A DNA stretch of 64,000 nucleotides from Chrysomallon squamiferum (GCA_012295275.1 CM022670.1:29089438-29153437); one strand, 5' to 3'. Numbered from the stretch's first letter, positions 20,024-34,011 are shown. Made by a program: numbers and translations. The notes: generated by a model not told the origin, from the sequence alone.

Positions 20024-21103
20024 AATTTAACAGATCACAAATTTCTGCTCACAACTGTATGAAAGTTTTAGTCTCTACGTCGGTATTGTCACACCCGATC
20101 TTTCAAGTCACCTGTCATTTCTTTTTTATTATTTCTTAAGTGATAGAGTTGTCTTTCCTTGAGATTCTGGCCTCGTTCGAGCGACACCGATTTAACGAGA
20201 ATTGTACAAGAACAGAAAAGATGTGACAACTCATTATTTCTAAAATTGTAAAGCATATATTATTTCAAGTTAGAATAAAACCATCTTTGATTAAGAAGTT
20301 GTGTAATATATTTTATAATATTCATACTTTAATAAAGTCTGCAAAGAAATAACACAAAGTAGGATTTTAAAAACTTGTACCATCAGGATGTTAAATGTTT
20401 TTTTCTTTTCTTCCTTTTTTAAATTATTGTAATAAAAAGTAATTTTTTTAATCAATAACTTTTTTCAAAACTGTTAAGACTGCTATTTTTCTAACTGTTG
20501 GTGACAGAAAGCAATGTGTAACAAAAAACTAGCTTATATTAAGTCATGACATATCGTAACATCAGATGAGGTGGTTTATTTTGCTGAGAGGAAATGTAAG
20601 TTCTGTACTGGGAGTGAAAATAAAAAATATCACATATTTTTATGTTAAATATTTTATCCAAAACTGTATGTCTGACATTGGTAACAATTAAACAGGTATT
20701 TATATACACATTTGTTTTTACTATTCTACCTTTAGCAAATTTGGTGTACGGGTACATTTTAATTAAGAATATGCATCTGACAAAAATGGATAAAATAAAA
20801 GGTTTTATGCTAATAAAAATTCTCAAAGCATTAAATTTTCGAAATATTATTTTGAAAATAATACATCAATTAATATTTTTTTTAATATAATTTATTTCTG
20901 CAGTGAAACTTACTGATCTCCAAAATGTATTTCAGTAGCCTATAAATATTAAAAGACCTTAACTAAATAACAAAGAAAACAATTTAGATTGATATGGAAA
21001 TGCAGTTTTTCAAACAAATCTTTCAACGTGTATCTTTCAGAAAATAATGACATCACTTACACAACAAGCAAAAAATGTATTTATTAAGAAACAAAATAAC
21101 ATG
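20024..21103. other. Intergenic between LRRC40 and DOHH
   Basis: Contains the LRRC40 promoter side and the DOHH 3' side. Two small overlapping open frames on opposite strands (20539-20890) are low-complexity and AT-rich and are not called. Confidence 0.5.
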
Positions 21104-23594
21104 CTACTGAACAGCTAAAGAATTATCATCACTGCTGTTAGTTCTAATTTTCATTAGAGTGTCTGCATACTGAAGCTGATTACTGTTCTCATATTCACTC
21201 ATATCCAAAGCAACAAGACAACTCTCCTTTACAACCCGCTCAGAGTCCTTCAAGTACTCTTTAAGAATATCTGCACATTCTGGTGTGGCTATGGCTCCCA
21301 GAGCCTCAGCACATTCATGTCTAACCATGGGGTTCTCAGAGGCATTACACAAGTTTTCCGAGAGCTGTTTCACACATACGTCACTTTGGATCTGTCCAAG
21401 AACATAAGCTACTTCATGTCTGAAAAGGGCACTTTTACATTTTAACCCTGAAACAGAAGTATAATTTAAAATATGACAAAAATAATAAATAATGAATAAA
21501 TAAATAAAATATATTTATAAAAGGCTATTTTGTAAGTCAAGAAAGTATATATTATATGTATCAAATTTCATATTTGGATCTAAAGGTAAAAACTCTTAAA
21601 AATATCTTTATTTTACTTTAAAAATGTTTTTAAAGCAAACAGGATAAAATAAATTATAGCAAATGTAACAATACAATAGATTAGCTCAATCTTTTTTTCT
21701 TTTTTAAGTCAATTTTATGAAGAAATATAAAGCAAACCAGTCTTATAAATTACAAGAAAGAAAACAGTAAACTACAGCTGTTCAGTATACCATGCTATTT
21801 AAGAGAAGAGTATTTAATAAAAATTAAAATGAATCACATCAAGAGCTTGGCTTGAACAATAACAAACTGATTTCAAATCACATTATAAAAAGTATATAAA
21901 ATAAACTTCAGGAAACTGGTCTTTTTTATGTTTTGATCATTCAGACTAGCATTCTTATATATTTTTTATTTTGTTAACATTTAATAAAACAATTTTGACA
22001 TCAATGTGTAAATATATATTATTTTCATATTAACGCATTAGAAAGTGTAATAATGTCTTATTTTTTCAGTTAAACATAAATTACATAAAATGATCAATAT
22101 GGTAAAATCACATTTTCACATTAGTGTATTTAAAAGATGGTCTAATATTTTTCACAGGTACAGTCCTGATTTTTCAAAAAAATTATTACCGTCAGCTAAC
22201 GCTTGTACAGACTTAGGAGTACCAAAATTTCTAAGTGAAAACATTGCTCTGTATCTCTCAAAAAGTGCCAAATTCTCATCCAAGAGGATTTCTTTCAATC
22301 TCGACACATCAATATCAGATGATGGTGGGGCAGGGTCAACAGATTGGTATGGGTTTTCTGGTAAAGAGTTTTCTTTATCAGGATTGTACAGCCATTCTAT
22401 CCTCCTCAGTGCTAGCTGACATGTTTCTGCAACCTAAAGGAGTAAAAAAATTCTGGCTTAACAAACATTTTTATCTTAACAGTAATAATGGTTAAACATT
22501 TAATGCCACCATGTTCATTTACAGAGGTAGAAAAACAAATATTAATGTTTTTGACACCTTGCTGTGGGTAGTATCTAGAAGTGTGTTTAAAAGAATCATC
22601 AAAATCAAGGGATAATTCATATTAACCTGAAGATTGTTACTGAAATCTGATGACTCCAATAATGCATAGAATAGATTATTTCTGTATGCTTAATAACTGA
22701 TGTTAAAACTTTAAGGAAAAGACAAATGTCACTTACTGTGTGTTTGTGTGTATGTATTTGCAGGTTTTGCGAAAGTGGAAGGGAAAAGTTCATATATATA
22801 CTTGACAAAAAAAGACAATAACATGGTATCTTTACTTCAGTTACTGGATCTGATGAAAACTCCTTCAAGATGTCTAAAACTTCTTTTGATCCAATGGCAC
22901 CCAAAGCCTCTCCTACAAATCAAAAAGAGGCATTTAGTAATAACATTTTGTTTTTTTGTTTACACATTTGTTATACCATTCCTCATTCCTGTAGACTAAA
23001 ATAAAATTAATAACATTATTTTTTTTATTTATTATTATTATTATTATTTTAAATAATGATTATGATTAATAATTTATTATGTGCTCATTTGAGTTCCAAC
23101 AAGCTGTTGTTGTGTGTGTGTGTTTTAGGCATTAGGCTAAATAATAGTAATAATAGAAATTTAATAATGAAAATCTGTTTTAAAATACTAACACGAATAG
23201 TCATTATTTTTAGCGGCTTTACAATTTTATCTTCACAAGAATGTTACGGGTTCCTAGCATTATTATGATTATTCATTAAATTGACTAATCAATAAATCAT
23301 CTACATTTATCTACCTGCTTCATGGCGAACCATTGGTTCCTGTGTTTCATCTTGTAGAACTTGTACTAATATAGGAATGGCATCCCTGTCTTGCATCTGA
23401 CCGAGACAATAAGCTAATTCGTGTTTGAGAAGTGCAGACTCGTCATCAAAACATCGTGAAATTGAGTCGATCGCCCCCCGTCCGCCGAGATTCCTCAGAG
23501 TGAATAAAGCTCTGAATCTTTCTATTAACGGTCTTGATTTATCTTCTAATATCTTGCCAACACAAAGTACTGATGTTTCACTATCCGACGGCAT
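21104..23594 (-). CDS. DOHH: Deoxyhypusine hydroxylase
   Basis: HEAT-repeat di-iron monooxygenase that converts deoxyhypusine to hypusine on eIF5A in the cytoplasm, the last step of eIF5A activation. Exons: 23315-23594, 22836-22912, 22190-22433, 21104-21447, giving 314 aa (human 302). The four metal-binding His-Glu pairs are present: [14 protein letters not shown] (H58-E59), [16 protein letters not shown] (H91-E92), [14 protein letters not shown] and [16 protein letters not shown]. The two halves are a duplicated array, joined by the acidic linker that includes [12 protein letters not shown]. The start MPSDSE was preferred over an upstream in-frame Met at 23655-23657 because similarity to the family starts after it. 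The C-terminus [10 protein letters not shown] is a little longer than in human. Confidence 0.95.
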
Positions 23595-24338
23595 TGTAGC
23601 TTCTAAGAAATAATTATAGTAACATTTCTGTGATTTCACACGCGTAAACCTAAACAATCAGGTTTTTCTATTTAATCATACCAAAAGTAACCAGAAGCGG
23701 CAAGTGAGCATGCGCCATTTCCGATTAAAGTCGGAATAAACCGAACATAACAATACAGCTCGCCCGTTAAGATATTAAACTTTTTTCGATCATTTTCAGA
23801 AAGATGTTTTAATTCCTTTTCCATGTTAGCATATTATATGAAAAGACAATCCAGATTACCAGATTACAATTTATTTCTAATATTAAGTACGGATATATAA
23901 TATTTATTTGCCCGTTTATGTGTGTGTACACGTGTGAAACTAGAAATAAATTTAACCTAGAATATTTATAACAGGTATGCTGCTGGTTTATTCTTGAAAC
24001 TATCATTACAGTGTATAAGTGATTCTTCGCGGTTATGTAACCAAAATAATGATCTTACACTAATTTTTCTTACATAATAATTATTAAAACAATTTTACCT
24101 TCCCAAGTATTGCTTTTAGTTAATAATCGTCACCAATTTCTGTATATTAAAATTGTTACTTTTATTTTGAAAACTTACCTGTAAACATTCAACACAGTCA
24201 GTGTATTGTGCTTTTTAAATCTTTTTATTTATTTATTTTTTAATCAAATAAAGTATATAATGCAGTTGTCTTTGTCATGCATGTCTCTCTCTCACACATA
24301 CACTTGTATTCATTTATTACACATTATTATAAATCCAT
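23595..24338. other. Intergenic, DOHH promoter and HPF1 3' flank
   Basis: Includes the GC-richer DOHH upstream area at 23.6-23.8 kb. The rest is AT-rich with no gene seen. The 65-aa open frame at 23809-24006 has no recognisable features. Confidence 0.5.
23708..23720. promoter_or_regulatory. GCATGCGCCATTT box upstream of DOHH
   Basis: GCATGCGC resembles an NRF1 half-site palindrome and GCCATTT resembles a YY1-type core. The box sits about 115 bases upstream of the DOHH start in a locally GC-richer stretch. Function is inferred from motif and position only. Confidence 0.35.
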
Positions 24339-27300
24339 TCAAACAAGTTCACTGAGGTCTGAAGTATGTTTTCTACTCTTCAAATGAGCTCTAATAATTA
24401 TTGCGAATTCTTTACGATTAAGGAGCTCATAGGCCAGAGGAAGAAGATGAAGTATTGTGTTGTGAAATGTTTTTTCACCATATGTGAACAAGTCCAGTCC
24501 AAGTTCAAGGCCTTCTCCATAATCACATTCATCATTAGCAAACTGTATTAAAGTCATCAGCTCCTGAAGTGGCTCAAAGTTCTGATCTCGTTCTTTTTCA
24601 TTTTTACTTTCAGCTATTTTTCTGAAAATCTTTTTCAACACACCTACAATTAAAAGATAAAATCAACAGATCTTAAGTTATATAATTTTATTATTGGAAT
24701 TGAGGAAAGAATTATTATTTGATTTTGTTCAAGTTGAAGTATTTGACAACATATTTTCATTTAGTTATTTATTACTGAAGAATAATTAGTTTAGAATAAT
24801 TATTAAATGATGAATTGTTTTTAAAGCAAATGTCATGACTGTTTAATTGAATTGTTCACATTATGCAATTTATAGAAATTGTGCATGACCATGTACAAAA
24901 TGCAAAACACACAAAATGAGTTTAAACATAAAGTTTGACTAAGCTCTATTTCATTGCACAAATGGGAATGTCTTGCGAGGTAAATTTCTAACAAAAGAAT
25001 AAAAACACACTATACACTGAACTTGAATAAATCAATGATTTTATGTACCTGGTGCTTCAGGAACTGGTCTGTATCCAACATCGTTTTCCACAGGGACAAC
25101 AACTCCAGCACCATGAAAACTTTTGCACACTACCTTTTTATCTCTAGCTTTCATATTCTGAGTTCTAATTTCCAATGAATAATTTTTGTTACCAGCCCAT
25201 TTTTCTAATCTTTCAGAGAGATGTTTTAATTTCTTATCTGCTTTTGATAGTTTCCATGCTTCATCTGCCTTTTGTCTGGGAAAAAAACGGTCAAATAGAA
25301 AAAGTGAAATGTTGTTTTGTTTAATAAGATTAGAATAAAAATAATTTATTTTAAATGAACAACTAGATCTCAAATCCATAATTTTCAAAGTTTTCAGATT
25401 ATTTATGACAGCAATAACTTGTATGCTAACTAATTTTCATTAATAGCCTCTGTTTTTAAAATACAATCTACAAGATAAATTTGCACCACTTTTCCACTAA
25501 GATCAAAGATCATTTATAAAAATTAATATTGATGATATATTGTTCTTTCTATTCCCCCATAGAGCAAAATATTTTAAATGATGTACTGGATGTTAATCTA
25601 TTTCAATGAAGAGTATTTTTTAAAATAAATGTGAACAATATCTTTTTCTTTCATTACCCAATAATATTTGTTTTATGACAAATATAAAAACAAACATTTA
25701 CTTACTTAACTGCAGCAAAGAGGTTTTCTCCACATGGTGTAATGATGCCATTTTCTCTGGCACAATTTGATGCAACAAATACAGGCAGTTCATATGGATC
25801 ATCTCTGTAAAATTTACAATAAAATAATTTTACTTTATAATCTGTAGAGAATGCTAATACAGTAAAATATTCTTTCATGTTCACTCTTTCAACTTTCATA
25901 AAATACAGAATATTTGGTGTTTTCTGATGGGGTGTTTTTCTTCTCATTTTATGGGGAATTCTATACCTGAAATATCCTAGGTGTAACTGTTTTTCGTTAT
26001 CTCCCCTGATAACTGTGAGAAACTCAGGTGGGTCATAGTAATATCTCCAGTGCCGTAAGAAATTTGGTTTCTGCCCTTTACTGATCTTTTTAATCCTTTT
26101 ATGTTTTCCTGCCAGGATATCAAAAGGTCCAACAAGTTGAAATCCAAGAACTGACATCAATGCATCTAATAAATCATAATAATAATAATTATTATTATTA
26201 TAGGGTCATTCCATGTCAAATCACTAAAAAAAAAAAACATTTAAACCTGACCCTCTCAGATTTTTATGAAACTTGGCATACTTGTTGACTGGGATCCCGC
26301 AGCACCAAATTTTAGGCCGATCAGATAAGTGGTGTGGGAGATATAGCCCCCCGAATTTTGAGATTTTTGGCAAAAATGGGTGTGACCACCAACCTTTTAA
26401 CTCTTATACCTCAGGAACTATTGGGCCAATCTTCATAAAATTGGTATTGTTGAAAAAGCAGTATGACAAGGATTCCAAATCTGCCATTATTTGGGGGGTC
26501 ATAGACCTTTTGACCTTTGTTATGACCTTGAAATTGACCGTGTGAATCACATGACCTTGAGATGACATTTATTGAAATTTAATCTCCCACATGTTAACTA
26601 AAACATATAAAAGTTTCCTGGGTGTAATATTTTTTGTTTAGCCACAATATAGATTTAAAAAATGCACATACATGAAAATAACACCTTTTCAGCCATTAAC
26701 ATCTGATTAACTAAAACCTGAATGATCAATTCTGGATGCTAGGAATCACCGTCTCTTTTTATCACCAAGTAAGACATTGTAGGCCTACATGTATGCATAA
26801 AGTTCACAAATTTTGAGAGAACTAGGTGTTTCTAATGCTTAACCTTCTCACCATCTTTGTATCGAATGCTCACTTTATCTTTCATTCCCAGACACATTCT
26901 ACTGTTCTCATCACTTTCATAAAATTGGACTATTTCCTCCTTCAATTCATTTGACAGAACTTTCACTTGTTTCTCATCAGAGGGATAGAACCCCTTTCTC
27001 TTTCTTCACAGGATGGCTTTTTTTCACAAGGTAATTCATTGTTTCAAATTCATTCATTGTCCTTTCAATGGTAAAGGGTTGAATTTCTCTTTTAACTCCT
27101 CCAACATGTTCCTGAAAAAATGAAGGTCCAATTTTTCTGAGTCAAGGTCACTTTCAGGAGAATGACTGTTTCAAGATGTCGTTTTAACGTTACTGTAGCT
27201 GATGCTAGTTTTTTCTGTCCTTTCATTTGTTTACTGGAACGTGCTAGTGAATGGAGTTTAACAGGAGTTTCACCTAAACTCGACAGAATAGAATTCAGAT

Positions 27301-30300
27301 CAAAGTCCTTTTCTGGGGAAACAACAACCGGCAATTTGTCTGACAAGTTATCATCAAATTCTCCCATAGTGATACCACCCATACTAAAGCCATCCTCTGC
27401 AGGGGTTTGGACCTTTGATTTCTGTAGGCTAATCAAACAGTCACAGCACAACTTGTCTCCTGGCACTAGTGTCTTTGGATTTACTAAGCATTTGTAAGTG
27501 CCCATGCCAAAAATTCTTAAAGATCTAGTGCGTGCTTGCTTGGGATGGCAATTAAGGGGATCACAATACTTTTTCCGCAATGTTGAAAACTTGATTAAAA
27601 GTTCTTGTTCATGATGTGAACAGATACTCTTGATGTCCCATGTTTTGATGCCACTTCCTCAATTTTCCATACACTTCGAAACAACTCCTTTTTGGTATGA
27701 TAGTGTTGATAACACACATTTACAGGAGTAAAAGCTGCAGTTAGCTCTAGAAGAAATAAGGATTTTCAGTATGCCTGGGCCCTCAATTCAATAGAACAAA
27801 GTCAGTGCTTTCCTAAATATCAAATCAAACCCTGAAACCCTTTCAGTAAAGTTAAGCAAGTCATAAAATGGCAGCAGAGTGAAATGTGTCATTGTCAAAG
27901 GCCCACAAGCCTTGGGCATTTAAGTCAAACTTTTCAAGTATATATCACAGTTTATCAAGGTGAAGGTAGACCTTGTTCATACTCTGTGCCAAAAACTGGG
28001 TGTACAAATACATTATGCAGTACATCACTTGATGAAGTCCGATTTCAGACTGGGTTGTACTGTTGTTGACTGAAACATTGTTCAAAACCATTGGCAAGGC
28101 CACATGACATGATAAAATAACTTAATAGGTTTTATGAAGAGAACATAATACTTACATATCAACATCTGACATTGTGTCCAACTTGAAAGCTTCAGATTGT
28201 CAAAGAAATCCAGACGAAGAAACTTCTTTGTCTTAAACTTCTAATTGCCATGTGCTGAAGGGGATGTCACCATGGGATTTCAAGGAGTTCCTGACATGCC
28301 TGTTAAACCTTTGAGACTGATTGTGTAGATCATGTCATGCCATTTGGCATCTTTTCATATCGTTCAGGCATGTCAGGTGGGTTTTAACTCCAAAGATGAG
28401 TTTTTGGTCTCAGAGAAGTGTATACATGTAGAAAATGTACTTTGTAATGCACTGTATCAATCATCCATGCAGATATGCATTTTTTTAATCTATATTATGG
28501 CTAAACAAAAAATATTACACCCAAGGTCATAACAAAGGTCAAAAGGTCAGTGCCCCCCCCCCCAAATAATGGCAGATTTGGAATCCTTGCCATATTGCCT
28601 TTTCAACAATACCAATTTTATGAAGATTGGCCCAGTAGTTCTGGAGATATGAGTGTTCAAAGGTTGGTGGTCATGCCCATTTTTGTCAAAATTTGCAAAA
28701 TTCAGGGGGGCCATATCTCCCACACCACTTGTCTGATTGGCCTAAAATTTCAGATCTGGTGCTGTGGGATCCCAGTCAACAAGTATGCCAAGTTTCATAA
28801 AAATCTGGGACGGTTGGGTTTAACCCATTGGGTGATTTGACACAAAATGACTCTATAACAGAAATAGTATAAATTATATTTCTGAACTTTGGATGTTATT
28901 AACATATTACTTAATTAATAATTAAATGTTACAGATAGTAGTAATAGATTATTTCAGGGTTTACACTAACCTGCTGAAAACTCACAAGAGCAAAAAGTTA
29001 GATACAAATTTACAAACATTTTAAAATTTTATCCATATTAATAAAGTCCATTTCATAATTTTAGGAAGTTTTAGGATTAATTATTTTTATTTTTTTATTT
29101 TTTATTAATGGCTTTCATCTGAAAACATACCACAAGGGTTCTCTGGATTTTCATTCTGACAAAATTCCCAGAAGTCATAGAAGTCTTCTGGCATGTCAAC
29201 CAGAAATTTGTTTTTTATGTTTTCTTTCACATCCAAAGGAGATTGAGATTCTCTTTGTTCATCGTCTTGATCAGATTCATTGGTTTCCATTTCTAAAAAC
29301 ACAAATAAAAGTAGTTCTAAAAAACTGAATAAAGCAATGAAGTTTCCCTATTTTTAATTCAAATTTTAATTTGAAGACTTTCTGTTTTTCCTGAATAATA
29401 ACATATATATTTCATGTTTTACTGAAGAAAAAGGAGTGGAAAAAAGTTGTGGTATGTTTAATGCATTTCAATAATTACAGTCATTTCTAATTAAATATAA
29501 AGGACAGACTGAGTACCATTGAAGAGAAAGTAGTAATTTTTTAAATATTTCAGTATTTCAGCTGTAATTTCTGTCCTGAAATTTAAAGATACTGAGCTAA
29601 AGTACATTTCATTTTAATATACACAAAGTGACACATACATATGAATGCAAGATTTTTACCCATCTTGTCTTCTGAATTGCATGGTTTATTTTCTTCTGCT
29701 AAAACTTTAGATTGCTTTCCTTCATCTTCACTTGGTTCACTTTTTGTCTCATCTTTATCTTGGGTTTCTTTTTTCTTGTCAATGAACGTATCAAGAGTTG
29801 TTGACTGCTTTTTCTCAAGTTTCAATTTCTTTGGTTTATTCTCTTCTTTTTTTTCCTAAAATTGAAATAAATCATTACAACCATTAATATTTATACAAAA
29901 ACTGTCCCACACTGTAAATGAAATCAAAAGATAGTTAACAATTTTTATGAAATCTTTAAATGAAAATGATAGATATAAAAATTATAATGGTAAAATTGTA
30001 GTTAATCATTCACTTCTTTCTTCATATTTTCTCTTGTATTGAATAAATAATATTTTGGCCGTTATAATTGAACTATTTCACTTTTAAATACTATTATACT
30101 GTTTATAAGAATACTTTTAATATTTCTTCCAAATTTTATTTAGTTTAAAAGTAAATTCGACCCGCGATCCATCATGTTCTTTTCTAACAGAAAACAGAAA
30201 CAATAACATTTATTTTTATTAGGAAAAATTAAACCTCTTTATTTTGTTGTGTTGGATGTTTAAATTTCTGCATATGCTGGGGATTCGTGCGATAACAATT

Positions 30301-30357
30301 AGCCCCATATTTGCATAACGGACGAAGATCCATCTCCCGCTTCTTTTTTGTAGCCAT
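24339..30357 (-). CDS. HPF1: Histone PARylation factor 1 with N-terminal PBZ zinc finger
   Basis: Co-factor that completes the PARP1/PARP2 active site and redirects ADP-ribosylation to serine during DNA repair in the nucleus. Exons: 30235-30357, 29660-29855, 29131-29292, 25967-26165, 25706-25804, 25049-25275, 24339-24643; phases agree and give 436 aa (human 346). Residues 12-36 form a PAR-binding zinc finger: [16 protein letters not shown] with C15, C21, H28 and H34. A Lys/Glu-rich acidic linker (about 42-125) follows. The HPF1 core starts at [13 protein letters not shown] and continues with [32 protein letters not shown] and [36 protein letters not shown] contains the Asp-Glu pair (D373, E374) that corresponds to human D283/E284. 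The intron between exons 3 and 4 carries a 2.66 kb transposon. The gene is divergent from the kinesin. Confidence 0.95.
26199..28857. mobile_element. DNA transposon with long (about 390-470 bp) terminal inverted repeats
   Basis: The left end starts TATAGGGTCATTCCATGTCA. The right end, reverse-complemented, starts TATAGAGTCATTTTGTGTCA. Inverted similarity runs through blocks such as GGTGTGGGAGATAT and CCATTATTTGGGGGG and reaches about 26670 on the left and 28470 on the right. The left arm has about 110 extra bases near 26510-26620. If TA is the duplicated target, the element proper is 26201-28855. The interior holds remains of one coding gene on the minus strand. It lies in an HPF1 intron. Superfamily is not assigned. 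Confidence 0.85.
26860..27720 (-). pseudogene. Degraded transposon-encoded protein with Cys-rich segment
   Basis: Minus-strand remains in order: [15 protein letters not shown] (about 27645-27690); after a one-base frame change, [19 protein letters not shown] continuing into the open frame that ends at 27092. That frame contains KYCDPLNCH and a second Cys cluster, [14 protein letters not shown], which together look like a zinc-binding module. A later piece in another frame (about 26860-26990) reads [18 protein letters not shown] then [15 protein letters not shown] and ends in a stop. Cys-rich CxPxxxH...CxxC proteins of this kind are, from memory, encoded by transposons of other marine invertebrates. 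No DDE residues could be identified in what remains. Confidence 0.6.
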
Positions 30358-30954
30358 AACAAATTTATTTGTTTGTTATTTCTACCACTACACATTTGAG
30401 CATCTTAAAAATAATCGATGTAATGATTATAGCAGGTGAGTGAGCCATTATGATGCATCTCTGTTTTTTGAAGGGACCGCTGCTCGTGTCATATGAAGGC
30501 CCGAAATTAGGGGTGTTGGCCCTTAGAACCCGTTAGATGATTCCATTCCATGTTATTACTGGGATGTGGTTTTGAAGCCATGTAAATACACACAGAGAAA
30601 CATATGAAACATATGTAGTTTATGTACTGATGTTATTAAATATTTGCGTACTCTATATAGTCAGCCATCTGGACAAGGTGATAAACTGTAATGATATACA
30701 TGTGTATATGTATATTTTTATTCTGCTATACAGAAGATAAAGATAAAGATACAGATGGTCGACTGAACAAAACTTAAAAGACTAAATAATAAAATAAAAT
30801 TTGTGACTATAATTTCTTCTTCTTCTTCTTCTACAGTTAATAATTTGGTCACATCACAAACAACATTTAGTATTCTTTTAGTATAGGGGACTGTCCCGAA
30901 TAATTACGAACATTACATAAAAAATATAAATATATGTGTATATATAAAAATATA

Positions 30955-30993
<39 letters not shown>

Positions 30994-31728
30994 GAGGCCG
31001 GGTACGTACAGCACCCTCACACAAAAACTGCACATTTCGATTACATTTTTATTTTCTCTGCCCGTTTATACATCATGATAAAAGCATAGTAATTATAATG
31101 CAGAGAATCGGCTCAAACGTCTTTCTCTCTTTGCCAGATATTCTCTCTTCTCTTTTTAAAGTACTTTACGTGTAAACAAGGAGAAATAAACCTCAGACAC
31201 GTTAATGGTGTTTATATATCTTTAGATTGTGCTTTTAGTTCAGTCCCTCAGATATATAAATATACATATATATATATACTATTGCCAGAGACCGTAAATT
31301 AAAGTAAATTTTTTTTTCTTAAAGTAATAATAAACTAAGGGGGAATAAAAAGAACAAAAACAAAAATATGAATGACTAAACATTTATTACTTTTAAAACA
31401 ATTATTATACAATTAGATATTGTGTTGTTCTTTTCTTTTCTGTTTAATTTAAAACACAATGGGAAGTCAATGTTAAATGAAACAGGAAAGTTGGTAGAAC
31501 GCATTTCAGTTGCTGAAACAAAATGCGTACCTTTCTTGTTTTTCACATTACCAGTCTATTGTTTATACGGGTACCTTGGTGAAATGTTAGACTGTTTGCA
31601 TTTCATTATCGATATATAGTATTTACACTACATTATTGCGGATCAAAATACCACTGGACAGAAGAACAGTCTAAACAGTAATAACTATAGGGAAATAGGA
31701 ATTTTATTTTATTTTTAATTACGTCGAA
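30358..31728. other. Divergent promoter region between HPF1 and kinesin
   Basis: Holds the 5' flanks of both genes. A GC-richer stretch lies at about 30.45-30.55 kb and TG/TA microsatellites at 30955-30993 and 31258-31280. The 65-aa open frame at 31422-31619 has no support as a gene; it may be 5' untranslated kinesin sequence. Confidence 0.5.
30955..30993. repeat. (TG)n(TA)n microsatellite
   Basis: About eight TG units followed by about eleven TA units. Confidence 0.9.
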
Positions 31729-32120
31729 ATGGTGAGTTTATCAACTTTATGGGAGATAATAAAAGAAATTTATTTTACAAAGCATTTCCTTGACATAGAA
31801 TGCATTTTTTAAAACTGTTTATAACAATTATTGTTTAAGAAAACTATTTTGATAATCTTTTTATTCTATTGTTTCGTGACTAGTGTATAATAATAACATA
31901 TCCATGAAATCAGATCATATCGGATATCCCCTACAAAGCTGAAATCGTGTTAGATTTCAGATGTCTTGAATATCTCAAATACAAAATTAACTGTTACATA
32001 ATATATTTGTGTTGCAAATAAGAAAATAGGCAATAAATACAATTATACATTTTGAGGATGCGCTAGGCTGTTTCTCTTGCGGCTTTATCGTAACCTCGTT
32101 TCTGCTTGTTTTATTTTATA

Positions 32121-32209
<89 letters not shown>

Positions 32210-33968
32210 TATTTTATTTTTATTATTATTATTATTATTATTAATTTTTTTTTTATTGCTAAACTTTGTTATTTGTATAGGTTTACTCTGAATAAATATA
32301 TTTACACTTCACATTATTTATATATGCACCAAATGACATAAATATCGAAAATAAAAGTATTTTATATTTTGCTACATATTCATATTGAGTTTTTATAATT
32401 TTTATAAATAAATAAATAAATAAATAAAGATGAGTCACCTTTGTCCAAAATATTTAGATCAATACCAAAACTAAATTAGAAATAAATAAAACTGGCACTG
32501 AATGTAATTTATTTGGATCCATAATCAAAGAAACAATTGCTTGACAATTTTATTTATGTATTTAGTTGAACTGAAGATCATTTAATGTATGGACATTACT
32601 AATGTTTAATATATGTACAACTGAAAAAATGCATTTTTGAATAGATAAAGTATTCACATTTTTTAAAGAGCCTAACATTCCATATAAAAAATGTTGTGGA
32701 ATGTATTTTTTTCCTGTTTTAGGTAAACACATTAGCACCTTTTTTAGTTGTTTCTAAACCTTTATGACACTGTTAGATAGTTTGAAATAAATGTTTTGTT
32801 TAACAATGCATGTAACATATTTTATTGAAATGATAATTAAGGAAGCACTCATAATTAGAGAGGAAACAATAAATTAATTAAATAAAAATCCATATTTAGC
32901 TTACTAGTTTTAACAGGTAAACAAAAATTAAACTTAAAATATTTTGTTTATTTTTTAGCCATCTGAAAATATCAGTGTTAAGGTCATTGCAAGATGCAGA
33001 CCTCTCACATCAAATGAGTTATCCAAGGGAAGTAAATCTGTTGTTAAAGTTTCAGGTGATAAGGTGATTGTCGATGTAGCTGGAAGGGTAAGTAAAATGA
33101 AAATTTATCTGTAAATTTATATCTGAATGTATGTTAAGATTTTAAATTTTGATTCACCAAATCTGAATAATGTTTAACATGTATACATACTGGTTTTCCT
33201 TTTCTGCTTAAAAGAACAAACTTGATTTTTAAAAAACTTTGCAAGGTTTTAACATTTACATTTATAGTTTTTTAAAATAAATAATGTATAATATTTGATT
33301 TTACAGGAAACCACTTTTTCATTTGATGGCACCTATTCACATGAAAACAGTAACGTAAGTTATGGCAATCAACAAATAAAAAACCCTGACTACTGTTTAA
33401 TAGAAATAACTACAGAGAGGCAGCAGTAAAATCTGTTTTGTATACCACTTATTAAAAAAATATCTATGATTTTATTCCTTACTGTTCAAAATAAAATAAA
33501 CTGAAGTGTATTAAAACTAATGTTGTTTTTTTTCACTAATTTTTGAATTATACTTAGACTACACTAATGAAACATTTCATAATCATTTGCTTATAATTTT
33601 TGTTTCTTTTAAATTTATTTCTGAATAAACTGAATAGTAATTTAAATTAAATTATTGTGGTAATGATTTATTTATTCTGTTTGAAAATTACAGAAACAGA
33701 TTTACCAGGAGAAATGTGACCCACTCCTACATAGAGCCATGGAAGGATACAATCTTTCCATTCTAGCTTTTGGAGCTGTAAGTTTTTCTTCTTTTTTCTG
33801 ACATTATCAGACATATTTTTGTTTTTGTTTACAGTATAAGCAGTTGTTGGCTGTGAGGCTTTTATTTAGAACAGTAGTAAGATTTCGTTTTTAGTTTGAA
33901 ATTCAGTTGAATGAAAGTTATGAAGGTTAATAATGTGATGGATTAATTACACATATATGGATTTCAGT

Positions 33969-34011
<43 letters not shown>

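Noticed and set aside
22090-22495. Two plus-strand frames
   Set aside because: Antisense shadows of DOHH exon 3, which has clear family motifs on the minus strand.
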